Below, one piece after another: positions 34,803 through 43,517 of a DNA stretch of 64,000 nucleotides (position 1 is the first letter of the stretch; the number at the start of each line of letters is the position of its first letter). The notes beneath the pieces were generated by a model, which had not been told where the DNA came from, made no database searches, and worked only from the letters and a program-made list of their open reading frames with translations. Source of the DNA: Leifsonia sp. AG29 (GTDB lineage Bacteria > Actinomycetota > Actinomycetes > Actinomycetales > Microbacteriaceae); contig NZ_VMSF01000001.1 of assembly GCF_009765225.1 (NCBI RefSeq), positions 3,286,001-3,350,000 on the forward strand, written 5' to 3'. A program made the position numbers and the translations under genes.

Positions 34803-35621
34803 TCACAGCCGGCGCCAGTCGTCCGACGCGAGGTGCGATCCCGCCTGCGGGCCCATCTGCAGCATGCCGCCGTCGACGACCCACGAGGCGCCGGTGACGT
34901 AGGAGGCTCCGGGCGAGGCGAGGAACTCGATCACCGCGGCGATCTCGCGGGCGTCACCGGGTCTCCCGAGCGGAACACCGGGGCGGTGGGTGTCGTGCGG
35001 GTCCTCGTCCTCGGCGTTGTTCATGGGTGTCGAGATCTCGCCGGGCGCGACCGCGTTGCAGGTGATGCCGTACTCGCCCAGCTCCAGGGCCAGCGTCTTC
35101 AGGAGGCCGCCGAGCCCGTGCTTCGCTGCGTCGTAGGCGGCCGAGCCGACCCGGGGCTGGTGCTCGTGCACGCTCGTGACGCCGATGATCCGCCCGCCGC
35201 GGCCCGCGTCGACCATGCGCCTCGCGATCCGCTGGATGCACGCGAAGGGTCCGTCGAGGTCCGCTGCCACGGTCTTCCGCCAGGTCTCCCAGTCGGTCTC
35301 GAAGAAGGGCGTGCCCCCGTTGAGCCCGGCGTTGTTGACGAAGACGTCGCACCCTCCGAGTTCGTCGGCCAGGCGGTCGACCACGTCCGCGCAGGCGGGG
35401 GCGTCGGTGGTGTCGAGGCGCGTGACGGCGGCCTTCCGTCCCTCCTCGCGGACCAGGCGGGCCGTCTCCTCCGCTCCCTCCTCGTCGGAGTGCCAGGTGA
35501 TGCCGACGTCCATCCCGGCCCGGGCGAGCGCGACCGCCGTGGCACGGCCGATCCCGGAGTCGGAGCCGGTGACGATCGCGGTCCGCGGTTCGGTCAGTTC
35601 GGGATACGAGTGATCAGCCAT
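34803..35621 (-). CDS. Short-chain dehydrogenase/reductase
   Basis: This 272-residue classical SDR has the cofactor motif TGSDSGIGRA, structural NNAG, active-site Ser (GVTSVHEH), YDAAK with catalytic Tyr and Lys, and a C-terminal SWVVDGGML. It is an NAD(P)-dependent dehydrogenase related to glucose dehydrogenase-type enzymes. ATG 35621 starts shortly before the Rossmann domain; the open frame continues upstream over the divergent HAD gene's promoter. Confidence 0.88.
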   Translation of the reverse strand: MADHSYPELTEPRTAIVTGSDSGIGRATAVALARAGMDVGITWHSDEEGAEETARLVREEGRKAAVTRLDTTDAPACADVVDRLADELGGCDVFVNNAGLNGGTPFFETDWETWRKTVAADLDGPFACIQRIARRMVDAGRGGRIIGVTSVHEHQPRVGSAAYDAAKHGLGGLLKTLALELGEYGITCNAVAPGEISTPMNNAEDEDPHDTHRPGVPLGRPGDAREIAAVIEFLASPGASYVTGASWVVDGGMLQMGPQAGSHLASDDWRRL

Positions 35622-35697
35622 GGCGGGCACGGTGCACCCGGATGCGTGGCCGCGCAAGGGGCACCCGCGCCCAGCACGCGGTGGTACTCCTGGACGC

Positions 35698-36363
35698 ATG
35701 ACCCTCTCCGCGGTGCTCTTCGATGTCGACGGGACGCTCGTCGACTCCAACTTCCTGCATGTCGACGCCTGGCATCGCGCTCTGGCCGAGTGCGGCGCCC
35801 CCACGGACGCGTGGCGGATCCATCGCGGCATCGGCCAGGACTCCGCTCGCCTGCTGCGCGCGCTCGTCGGCGAGCGGGACGAGGAGTGGACGAAGCACGC
35901 CAAGGAGCTCCACTCGCGCTATTACGTGGAGCAGGCGCATCGACTGCGCGCGTTCGAGGGTGCGGCCGATCTGCTGCGGGAGCTCGCGGGCCGCGGGCTC
36001 CGGGTCGTGCTCGCGACCTCCGCGCCCTCCGACGAGCTGGACCTCCTCAGGAAGGCGCTGGACGCCGACGACGCGATTCACGCGACCACGAACGCGGACG
36101 ACGTCGCGACCGCCAAGCCCGAGCCGGGCATCCTGGAGGTGGCGCTCCAGCGGGCGGGAGCCGGCCCCTCCGACGCCCTCATGGTCGGCGACTCGACATT
36201 CGACATCGTCGCCGCGGCCCGCGCACGCGTCCGCGCTGTCGGCCTGCTCTCCGGAGGCGTGGGCCCCTCGGAGTTGCTCGAAGCAGGCGCAGTGGCCGTC
36301 TACGACGACCCGGCCGAGCTCCGGCGCCGCATCGACGAGGTGGTCATCTCACCGGAGGGGTGA
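35698..36363 (+). CDS. HAD-superfamily phosphatase
   Basis: This 221-residue hydrolase carries all four HAD motifs: DVDGTLVDS (nucleophile and acid/base Asp), a Thr/Ser in ATSAPS, Lys in TAKPEPG and GDSTFD. It resembles beta-phosphoglucomutase or phosphoglycolate phosphatase-like enzymes. It is divergent from the SDR gene with a 76-bp gap. Confidence 0.88.
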   Translation: MTLSAVLFDVDGTLVDSNFLHVDAWHRALAECGAPTDAWRIHRGIGQDSARLLRALVGERDEEWTKHAKELHSRYYVEQAHRLRAFEGAADLLRELAGRGLRVVLATSAPSDELDLLRKALDADDAIHATTNADDVATAKPEPGILEVALQRAGAGPSDALMVGDSTFDIVAAARARVRAVGLLSGGVGPSELLEAGAVAVYDDPAELRRRIDEVVISPEG

Positions 36364-36457
36364 CCCCGTCGGTGCGGCGCCGCGGGGCAGAGGACTCTTG
36401 CGCAGCAGCCCCAGGCGGCGTTGGATTCTCCCTGAAGGTCCGTCGTGAGGAGGCGCC

Positions 36458-36760
36458 ATGTCGGCGAGCGAGCTCGAGATGTCCAGCGTCCGGTATCCGT
36501 ACCGGGAACGCATCTTCCACATCGAGAAGCGGTCACCCGGGGTGTGGGTGGTCCTCGACGAGTCGCACGCCGAGCTGGGCTCGCTGATCCGCGTCTCGAC
36601 CGAGGGGGAGGAGCACGAGCCCGTGTTCGGCGCCGTCCCGCCCGGGTGGGTGGAGACGTTGCACGAGGGCTCCGACTGGAGGCAGCTGGTCGCCTCCCTC
36701 ATCAACGAGGCGCTCGACGCCGACGTGCCCGCGGCGACGGGCAACCAGGGCGAGGCCTGA
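36458..36760 (+). CDS. Small conserved hypothetical protein
   Basis: This 100-residue soluble protein contains WVVLDESHAELGSL and VPPGWVETLHEGSDWRQLV segments; no family recognised. ATG 36458 is preceded by GAGGAGG. It is probably read from its own promoter after the HAD gene. Confidence 0.55.
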   Translation: MSASELEMSSVRYPYRERIFHIEKRSPGVWVVLDESHAELGSLIRVSTEGEEHEPVFGAVPPGWVETLHEGSDWRQLVASLINEALDADVPAATGNQGEA

Positions 36761-36774
36761 GGCGCCGGCCGCAT

Positions 36775-36868
36775 CTGCGGCCTCGCGGGACGTCTGCGGC
36801 CTCGCGGGACGTCTGCGGCGGCGCGCGCCCGCGCCAACGTCCCACAACGGCGCACTCCGCCGCCGAGG
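36775..36868 (+). repeat. CTGCGG/GGGAC palindromic repeat, solo copy C
   Basis: A copy of the dispersed element with an internal duplication: the segment CTGCGGCCTCGCGGGACGT is present twice in tandem (36775-36793 and 36794-36812), followed by CTGCGGCGGCGCGCGCC, AACGTCCC and GCGCACTCCGCCGCC. It lies between two small genes. Confidence 0.7.
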
Positions 36869-36921
36869 CGCTGACCCTGGGCCCATACCGCGTCGCGGTG
36901 CCCGCGCCACGAGCGGACGCG

Positions 36922-36927
36922 TACTCT
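36922..36927 (+). promoter_or_regulatory. -10 box TACTCT of a leaderless promoter
   Basis: TACTCT ends 6 nt before ATG 36934. Confidence 0.45.
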
Positions 36928-36933
36928 TCGAAG

Positions 36934-37125
36934 ATGAACGCGACGCTGCGTACCGCTCTGGGCTGGGTCGCGGCCGTTCTGCTCAACGTCGGAGCGGTGC
37001 TCTTCGTCGTCGGCATCCTGCTGCCCCGGGTCGACGGCGTGTCCCTCCTCGCGGTCGGGCTCGTCCTGTGCGCCGCCGGCCTGGCCTTCGGCGGCTTCTG
37101 GCTCGCCGCCTCCCGCCGCGGCTGA
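36934..37125 (+). CDS. Small two-helix membrane protein
   Basis: This 63-residue protein consists of two transmembrane helices (about 8-29 and 36-58) with short loops. The start is supported by a -10 box 6 nt upstream. Function unknown. Confidence 0.55.
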   Translation: MNATLRTALGWVAAVLLNVGAVLFVVGILLPRVDGVSLLAVGLVLCAAGLAFGGFWLAASRRG

Positions 37126-37196
37126 CGACGGCTTGCCGCCGAGCTCGGCGGGCCTGCGTACCGCCGGCCGCGGCGGGAGGGAGGCGCGACCGCGGC

Positions 37197-37517
37197 TCAG
37201 TCCGGCGGTTCGGTGTTCTTCACCAGGTCGGGGTTCGACGGCTGCTGCGCGGGGTCGAAGTCGGCAGGCGGAGGCTCGGCCGCTTGGGTACCGGAGTTGG
37301 CCGCGGTCGTCACGTCCTCCGCGCCCTCCGGGGCGACGCCGGTCTCGCCGGGCTCGGAGACCCCGGCCTCGTCCTGGCCGGCTTCGCGCTCCGACGGCTC
37401 CGCCGCCTGCGCGTCCCGGCCCTCGTCGGGTTCGTTGCCGGACTCGAAGCGCTCCGGGCGCTCCTCGGCGGGCACCCCCTCGGCGTCGGTGTTCGGCAGT
37501 CCGCTGGTGTCGCTCAT
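37197..37517 (-). CDS. Acidic disordered protein
   Basis: This 106-residue protein is very rich in Glu, Asp, Pro, Ala and Gly, with no hydrophobic core, so it is intrinsically disordered. ATG 37517 is preceded by GGGAGGGAGA. Function unknown; similar acidic proteins occur widely in Microbacteriaceae. Confidence 0.55.
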   Translation of the reverse strand: MSDTSGLPNTDAEGVPAEERPERFESGNEPDEGRDAQAAEPSEREAGQDEAGVSEPGETGVAPEGAEDVTTAANSGTQAAEPPPADFDPAQQPSNPDLVKNTEPPD

Positions 37518-37588
37518 GCTTCTCCCTCCCGGCCTACGGCCGGCCCTCTCCGTGTCTCGCATCGCTCATGGCCGACACGAAACGCCGA

Positions 37589-37620
37589 ACCCCCCGCTCG
37601 CGCAAGGGGGAGCAGGGGGT
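37589..37620 (-). terminator. Terminator hairpin after the GH3 gene
   Basis: ACCCCCCGCTC (37589-37599) pairs with GAGCAGGGGGT (37610-37620) with one mismatch. It lies 40 bp beyond the stop codon of the beta-glucosidase gene. Confidence 0.65.
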
Positions 37621-37659
37621 CGGGTGCGGGGTCGGCCCGGCGGGCCTGCGGCGGCGCGG

Positions 37660-39930
37660 TCAGCGTGCGTTCGCCGCGGCCACGAGCTGGTCGAGCTGCT
37701 CGTCGGTGACCGGGCTGCCCGGGAAGCGGGCGGCGCGGATGAGCGGGATCGACTCGGCCATGCGCCGCAGACCCGGGTCGGAGAGCATCGCCCCGATGCC
37801 TTCCGCCCCGGCCGCCTGGGCCAGCGCGCCTCCCAGCAGCGGGCCCCCGACCGGGTGGTTCAGCCATTCGCCCAGGGTCGACTCCACCGTGAGCGGCGCG
37901 GCAACGCCGTCGCCGGGGAGGGTCACGGTCGCGGAGCCGCGGAGGTCGCGGGAGGAGGAGCCCACGGTCACCACGTACTCGCCGCCCTCGAGGGTCCAGG
38001 CCTGCCGGTCGATGTCGTAGTAGGCGAGGTCCTCCGCCGCCAGCTCGACCGTCACCGTCTGGGAGGCGCCGGCCGCGACGGCGACGTTGGCGAAGCCCTT
38101 CAGCTCGCGCACGGGCCGCTGCACCGCCGACGCGGGAACGGACACGTAGACCTGGACGACCTCCCGGCCGTCGCGGTCGCCGGTGTTCCGCACCTCCACG
38201 GTCACGCGGATGCCGCCGTCGTCGCCGGCGACCGCCTCCACCTCCCCGTACTCGAACGTGGTGTACGACAGGCCGTGCCCGAACGGGAAGCTGACCGCCG
38301 CGCCTCGCGCATCGAAGTCCCGGTAGCCGACGAACAGGCCCTCGCCGTAGCGCACGTGGCCCTTCTCGCCCGGGAAATTGAGGTAGGAGGCGGTGTCTTC
38401 GATGCGCAGCGGGATCGTCTCCGCGAGGCGCCCCGACGGGTTCACGACGCCGAACAGCACGTCGGCGATGGCACCGCCGCCCGCCTGTCCGAGGAGCCAC
38501 CCTTCGACGAGGGCGGCCGCCCGGTCGGCCCAGCCCGACACTCGCACCACGCCGCCGTTCGACAGCACGACCGTGACGCGCGGGTTCGCCGCGAGGACCG
38601 CCTCCAGCAGGTCGACCTGCGCGGCGGGGAGCTCGATGTGCTCCCGGTCGAAGCCTTCGGACTCGTCGGCCGCGGGAAGGCCCAGGAAGACGACCACGTC
38701 GTCGGCGGCTTCGGCGACCGAGACCGCCTCGCTCGTGAGTGCTTCGGCATCGCCGTCGCCGTCGATCACGTACCCCGCGGCGAACGACAGTTCGGCGTCT
38801 CCGGCGAGCGCCCGGAGCTCGTCGAGGGCGTTGTCGAGACGGGTCGGGACGATCTGGGACGACCCCGCGCCCTGGTAGCGCGGGGTGCGGGCGAACTCGC
38901 CGATCACGGCGATCCGGCGGCCGGCCTCCGCACGCAGTGGGAGGACTCCGTCGTTCTTGAGGAGGACCACGCTCCGGCCGGCGACCTCTCGGGCCAGGGC
39001 GTGGTGCGCGTCGGCGTCGTACGAGGCGGAGGCGTCCGCTCCGTCGACGGCCTTCTGGACGAGGTCGATGACCCGGTCTGCCGCGCGGTCGAGCACGGCC
39101 TCGTCGAGGGAGCCGTCCGCCACGGCGGCGACCAGCTGGGCATCGGTGACGCCGCCCGAGGACGGCATCTCGAGGTCGAGTCCGGCCACGAGGGCCTGCA
39201 CCCGGTCGTTCACCGCGCCCCAGTCGGAGACCACGAGCCCCTCGAAGCCCCACTCGTCGCGGAGCACCGAGGTCAGGAGCCACGGGTTCTCACTCGCGTA
39301 GACGCCGTTGATGCGGTTGTAGGAGCACATGACGGTCCACGGCTGGGCGTGCTCGACGACGTGCTGGAAGCCGCGGAGGTAGATCTCGCGGAGCGGGCGC
39401 TCGTCGACGTCCGCGCTGACCCGCAGGCGGTCCGTCTCCTGGTTGTTCGCCGCGAAGTGCTTGAGGGAGGCGCCCACCCCCTGCGACTGGAGGCCGCGAA
39501 CGAGGGCCGCGCCGAGCCTCCCGCTGATGATCGGGTCCTCCGAGAGGTATTCGAAGTTGCGCCCGCACAGCGGGGACCGCTTGATGTTGATGCCCGGGCC
39601 GAGGAGCACGCCGACCCCTTCCGCCTTCGCCTCCTGGCCGAGCGCGACGCCGACCCGCTCGAGGAGCTCGGGATCCCACGACGAGCCGAGCGCGACAGCG
39701 GGCGGGAAGCAGGTAGCCGGGACGCTGTCGCCGATGCCGAGGTGGTCCCCTCCCTCCCGCTGCTTGCGCACGCCGTGCGGGCCGTCGGTCAGGTAGATGG
39801 AGGGGATGCCGACGCGATCGACGGCCTGGGACTCCCAGAAGCTCGCGCCGCTCGTGAGCGACGCCTTCTCTTCGGTGGTGAGCTCGGCGGCTCGGGCGAG
39901 CCGGGCTGCGCGGGCGGAGCTGTCGACCAT
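37660..39930 (-). CDS. Glycoside hydrolase family 3 beta-glucosidase
   Basis: This protein of about 756 residues is a GH3 enzyme: TIM-barrel domain with KHFAANNQET and the nucleophile Asp236 (VVSDWGAV), an alpha/beta sandwich with DESEGFDR that carries the acid/base Glu, and a C-terminal fibronectin-like domain (TVEVRNTGDRDGREVVQVY). No signal peptide, so it works in the cytoplasm on imported beta-glycosides. ATG 39930 follows AAGGAG. The upstream region is locally AT-richer and carries TAAGGT. Confidence 0.93.
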   Translation of the reverse strand: MVDSSARAARLARAAELTTEEKASLTSGASFWESQAVDRVGIPSIYLTDGPHGVRKQREGGDHLGIGDSVPATCFPPAVALGSSWDPELLERVGVALGQEAKAEGVGVLLGPGINIKRSPLCGRNFEYLSEDPIISGRLGAALVRGLQSQGVGASLKHFAANNQETDRLRVSADVDERPLREIYLRGFQHVVEHAQPWTVMCSYNRINGVYASENPWLLTSVLRDEWGFEGLVVSDWGAVNDRVQALVAGLDLEMPSSGGVTDAQLVAAVADGSLDEAVLDRAADRVIDLVQKAVDGADASASYDADAHHALAREVAGRSVVLLKNDGVLPLRAEAGRRIAVIGEFARTPRYQGAGSSQIVPTRLDNALDELRALAGDAELSFAAGYVIDGDGDAEALTSEAVSVAEAADDVVVFLGLPAADESEGFDREHIELPAAQVDLLEAVLAANPRVTVVLSNGGVVRVSGWADRAAALVEGWLLGQAGGGAIADVLFGVVNPSGRLAETIPLRIEDTASYLNFPGEKGHVRYGEGLFVGYRDFDARGAAVSFPFGHGLSYTTFEYGEVEAVAGDDGGIRVTVEVRNTGDRDGREVVQVYVSVPASAVQRPVRELKGFANVAVAAGASQTVTVELAAEDLAYYDIDRQAWTLEGGEYVVTVGSSSRDLRGSATVTLPGDGVAAPLTVESTLGEWLNHPVGGPLLGGALAQAAGAEGIGAMLSDPGLRRMAESIPLIRAARFPGSPVTDEQLDQLVAAANAR

Positions 39931-39983
39931 GGTTCTCCTTCGATACGGCCGGTGCGGTGGGCAATACCTTACACCACTCGGTT

Positions 39984-42869
39984 TTAAGCGCGCAGACGGT
40001 CGGCGAGCTCGCGGAGGGCGGTCATGTACTGCGCCGACGACTGGTAGCCGGGATGACTGGCGATCTGCACCAGATAGCGCGCCGGGCCGAACTCGTCGGC
40101 TCCGCGGTCGATGCGGTTGTGGCCGTAGCTGAAGTCCGGGAAGCCGAGGTAGTCGGTGCGCCGCCAGAGATTCACCCAGGCCACGGTCACCCCGTCGGGC
40201 TGCGTGAGCAGTTCGCGCAGGGTGGGCTTCGAGCCCGACGGCGGGAGCTCGTCCGGGGTGCGCTGCTGGTCCATCACCACCTGGCTCAGCCACGGGTCGC
40301 GGGCGCGCAGCGACGGCCCCCGGGTCGGGAAGACACCGAGCGCCTCCGGGCCGAACAGCTCCGGGAAGAACCGGCCGAAGTACGCGCGGAGCTGAGTGCC
40401 GTACGTCAGGAGCCCGACGTTCCGGAGCCTCTCCTGCGTGTCCGAGGCCAGCGTGAAGATGCACGACACGGCCAGCACGCCGCCCAGGCTGTGGGCGCTC
40501 AGGATGACCTTCCGGCGCTGCGGCGTCGTCAGCGCCGTGTGCTCGTCCCGAGCGCGTTCCTCCGGCGAGCGCCGGTCGCCTCCCCGGATCGCCGACTGGT
40601 CGACGATGTCGGCCTCGAGCCAGTCGACCACCCGGTCGCGCAGCTCGGGGATGACGCGCTCGGCGTAGCAGGGAGGCGCGAACGGGTGCCCGGCGCGCGG
40701 CAGGAAGCACATGAGGTCCCACATCACGCTGATCGGCCTCTCCTGCGCGGTCGCGCTGTTCTGCGCGATGGCGATCACGGCGACGACGGCGATGAGGCCG
40801 AGCGCCGGGAGCGCGAGATCGAGCGCGGGCGCATGGAGGGAGGACGGCAGCACGACCGTGTACACGATGCCGAGCGCGAGCAGGAACGCGAGCAGCCCGA
40901 GGATCGGTTCGCCCCGGTGGACGAGGCCGGCCGTCCGGCGTGCGTGAAGGATGCGTACCGCGAGTTTGTCCTCGGCGCCGGCGTTCTGGACGACGCCGTT
41001 CTCGTACCGGGCGACGGGGAGGATCAGCGGCCGGCCTCCCCGGGTCGGCGGGGTGGTCAGCAGCGGCGTCGACGCCAGGCGGGCAGCGGCGACCGCAGCG
41101 ACCACCAGCACCAGGATGATCGCGAGCACCGGCACCGTCCCTCCGAAGTTCGCGAAGGCCTGGGGTGTCGCGATCGGCGCATCGCCTCCGTTCAGGGGGC
41201 AGACGGGCACCGGGCCCGTCGAAGCCAACCAGCACTGCGTGCCGAGGACGAGGAACGTCGACAGGAGGATGCCCGCGCCCAGTGCGAGCATCATGAGGAC
41301 GGCCGGCCCGGTGCCCGACCACCCCTCGGTCGCGAACGCATCCGTCGTCTCGCCGCCGCCCGCCTCCTGCCGGATCCTCTCCGCCGCCCGGCGCGGCGCG
41401 AGCCACACGATCAGGAGGAACGCCCCGAGGCTGACCGCTGCCAGCACGTAGAACGCCATCGAGACCGGCCCCGGCAGCGCGCCGTGCGGGACGATGACCA
41501 CGGCCAGGAGGATCGCGACCCCCGCGAGCGGGACCAGGATCCACGTCCACAGTCTGAGCTGCGCCTGCGCTCGGGGCGTGAAGAGGCCGGGGTGGGTGAG
41601 GCGCCGCCAGCCGAGCGCCGCGATCGCGATCGCGACGAGGGCGCCGAGCACGATGGACGGCGCGAGGATCAAGCCGATGAACGGCGTCCGGATGTAGTTC
41701 ACGCTGCGGTCGGGCGCTGCGACGACGATCCCCGCGTAGCCGAACAGCAGCGCGCTCGCCGCCAGCACGAGACCGGCGACGACGTTGCGCCGGTGCCGAT
41801 CGATGGCCAGCGCCCGGTCGGCCCGCTCGGGTTCGGAGGCATCGCCGAGCGCGCGGCTCGAATCGGTGTCGAGGATGATCCGCACGACCACCACCACGAG
41901 CCCGACCAGCCCGGCGGGGACGGCGAGAGCGATCCACCACTTGCCCGCGAGCGGGCTGCCCGGCAGCTCGAAGCACCGGAGCGGAACGAGCCCGTCGCCC
42001 GGGTCGGCGCAGGCGGCGAAGACATCGTCCCAGGCGATCAGCACCGACAGGAGGAAGAGGGTCGCGGCGACGTGGTAGAGCTCGGACGGGAGGCGCACCC
42101 GCGCGAAGTCCCAGAAGCCGCCCGTCGACAGCGGCCGCCGCGGCTTCTCGTCGTTGATGCGGCGCCGCGCGTTCCGGATCTTGTCAACCGTTCCGAAGAT
42201 CGCGGCCTCGTACCGGGTGCGGCCGCGATGCGAGACGACGAACAGCAGCAGGACCCCGGCGAGCGGAACGAGAGCCAGTACGACCATCCGGACGCCCCGC
42301 CGGTCGAACTCGGGCAGAGCGAAGAACTCGGTGACCCACCCCGGGAGTCCAGGACAGGAGGCGGTACCTGCGAGGCACTGCGCGCCCACCATCGACAGGC
42401 TCACCGACGCGAGCGCGCACACGTACAGCAGGGTGAGGCCGAGCGCGAACACGCGAAGCGCGGGGGCACCCCTCCCGGAGGACCATCGGCCGCGACCGGT
42501 CTGGTCGGGGATGCGCCTGGTCCAGTAGGCCGTGTTGCTGAGACCGAACGGCAGGATCAGCAACCACGCCAGCTGGATGAAGAACTGCCCGATGACGAGC
42601 CAGGCGCCGCTGCCGAGCCGCGACAGCCGGCCCCAGGAGTACCCCTCCCGCCGGATGTCGGTCGGCGGCCGTGCGGGATCGTCCGGATCGGGAGGGTCGA
42701 CGGTCGGCACGTAGAAGCCGCCGTCCTCGTCGGCCTGGTCGGCCCGCACCTCCCCCGGCTGCACGCCGAGCATCTCGGCCGGCGGGGTGTTCTTGATCCC
42801 GTGGATGCGCAGTTCGAGGACCGTCGGTCCCATCCCGGACCCGTCCGCCGTGGACTCCGTCGGCGTCAT
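39984..42869 (-). CDS. Large polytopic membrane protein with a split alpha/beta-hydrolase domain
   Basis: This 961-residue protein starts with a short cytoplasmic segment ELRIHGIKNTPPAEMLG, the kind of HG motif that opens an alpha/beta hydrolase. A membrane region of about 12-14 helices (about residues 80-700) follows. The C-terminus has a hydrolase nucleophile elbow SAHSLGG (Ser about 794), a likely acid in WRRTDYLG (Asp about 906) and a likely base in ASHPGYQ (His about 939). It may be a membrane-embedded lipase or lipid-remodelling hydrolase; substrate unknown. It lies upstream of the GH3 gene with 53 bp between them. Confidence 0.75.
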   Translation of the reverse strand: MTPTESTADGSGMGPTVLELRIHGIKNTPPAEMLGVQPGEVRADQADEDGGFYVPTVDPPDPDDPARPPTDIRREGYSWGRLSRLGSGAWLVIGQFFIQLAWLLILPFGLSNTAYWTRRIPDQTGRGRWSSGRGAPALRVFALGLTLLYVCALASVSLSMVGAQCLAGTASCPGLPGWVTEFFALPEFDRRGVRMVVLALVPLAGVLLLFVVSHRGRTRYEAAIFGTVDKIRNARRRINDEKPRRPLSTGGFWDFARVRLPSELYHVAATLFLLSVLIAWDDVFAACADPGDGLVPLRCFELPGSPLAGKWWIALAVPAGLVGLVVVVVRIILDTDSSRALGDASEPERADRALAIDRHRRNVVAGLVLAASALLFGYAGIVVAAPDRSVNYIRTPFIGLILAPSIVLGALVAIAIAALGWRRLTHPGLFTPRAQAQLRLWTWILVPLAGVAILLAVVIVPHGALPGPVSMAFYVLAAVSLGAFLLIVWLAPRRAAERIRQEAGGGETTDAFATEGWSGTGPAVLMMLALGAGILLSTFLVLGTQCWLASTGPVPVCPLNGGDAPIATPQAFANFGGTVPVLAIILVLVVAAVAAARLASTPLLTTPPTRGGRPLILPVARYENGVVQNAGAEDKLAVRILHARRTAGLVHRGEPILGLLAFLLALGIVYTVVLPSSLHAPALDLALPALGLIAVVAVIAIAQNSATAQERPISVMWDLMCFLPRAGHPFAPPCYAERVIPELRDRVVDWLEADIVDQSAIRGGDRRSPEERARDEHTALTTPQRRKVILSAHSLGGVLAVSCIFTLASDTQERLRNVGLLTYGTQLRAYFGRFFPELFGPEALGVFPTRGPSLRARDPWLSQVVMDQQRTPDELPPSGSKPTLRELLTQPDGVTVAWVNLWRRTDYLGFPDFSYGHNRIDRGADEFGPARYLVQIASHPGYQSSAQYMTALRELADRLRA

Positions 42870-42985
42870 GACGCCTCCCCCTGCCGGCGGCCGGCGCCGG
42901 CCTGCGGGCAGGATAGCGCCGGGCCCGCATCAGCGTCTACGAGGAGGCTCGCCGCAGGCGCTAGCCGGAACGGGGGAGCCGGGCG

Positions 42986-42991
42986 TAGTGT
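42986..42991 (+). promoter_or_regulatory. -10 box TAGTGT of a leaderless promoter
   Basis: TAGTGT ends 7 nt before ATG 42999. Confidence 0.45.
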
Positions 42992-42998
42992 CCGTCGT

Positions 42999-43253
42999 AT
43001 GAGCACCCCAGACGAGCCCATCGGCGACGAGCGCGCCGAGCACGAGCCCCTCGCCGAGCCGAGGGAAACCCTCGAAGGCGGTTACACCGAGGCGGACGAC
43101 GAAGGGCCCCACGAGCGCACGGTCCACGGCCAGTACACCGAGACGGAGGGTGTCGGCCCGGAGCCCGCCGTCGAGGGCAGTTACACCGACGTCGACGAGC
43201 CGACGGCCGCGCCCGAGGGCGAGTACACCGAGGGCGAAGTCCCCGAACCCTGA
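42999..43253 (+). CDS. Small acidic protein with four GxYT(E/D) repeats
   Basis: This 84-residue, highly acidic, disordered protein contains four spaced motifs GGYTEAD, GQYTETE, GSYTDVD and GEYTEGE, each about 16-22 residues apart. Each repeat offers a Tyr-Thr in acidic context, a possible phosphorylation or binding site. No family recognised. Confidence 0.6.
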   Translation: MSTPDEPIGDERAEHEPLAEPRETLEGGYTEADDEGPHERTVHGQYTETEGVGPEPAVEGSYTDVDEPTAAPEGEYTEGEVPEP

Positions 43254-43290
43254 GCGCGGGGGCCGTCAGCCGGCCACGGTCAGGCGGCGA

Positions 43291-43479
43291 TCAGGAGAAG
43301 CGCTTGCGCGCGCGCTGCGCCTCCTTCTTGGCCTTCTTGCGCGCCTTCTGCATCTCGGGGTCGTTCCAGAACGACGTGAGCGCACCGGCGATCTGCTCGT
43401 AGCGCTCGCGGCCGGCGCGCGCGCCGAGGACGTACGCCACGGCGATCACGGCGAGCACGATGAGGGTCTTGAAACGCAT
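43291..43479 (-). CDS. Small membrane-anchored basic protein
   Basis: This 62-residue protein has one N-terminal transmembrane helix with a GARAGRERYE junction and a strongly basic C-terminus (KARKKAKKEAQRARKRF). It resembles the YtxH-like protein at 14965-15246 in its first half. It may anchor to membrane and bind nucleic acid or acidic lipid; this is inference. Confidence 0.6.
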   Translation of the reverse strand: MRFKTLIVLAVIAVAYVLGARAGRERYEQIAGALTSFWNDPEMQKARKKAKKEAQRARKRFS

Positions 43480-43517
43480 GCGGGGTCTCCTGCCTTGTCT
43501 GCGCCCGACGGTATCCC

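Noticed and set aside
37213-39987. 924-residue plus-strand open frame
   Set aside because: Antisense shadow of the GH3 beta-glucosidase.
39957-43253. 1098-residue plus-strand open frame
   Set aside because: It is antisense to the large membrane hydrolase and only its last 84 codons, preceded by a TAGTGT box, look like a real gene.
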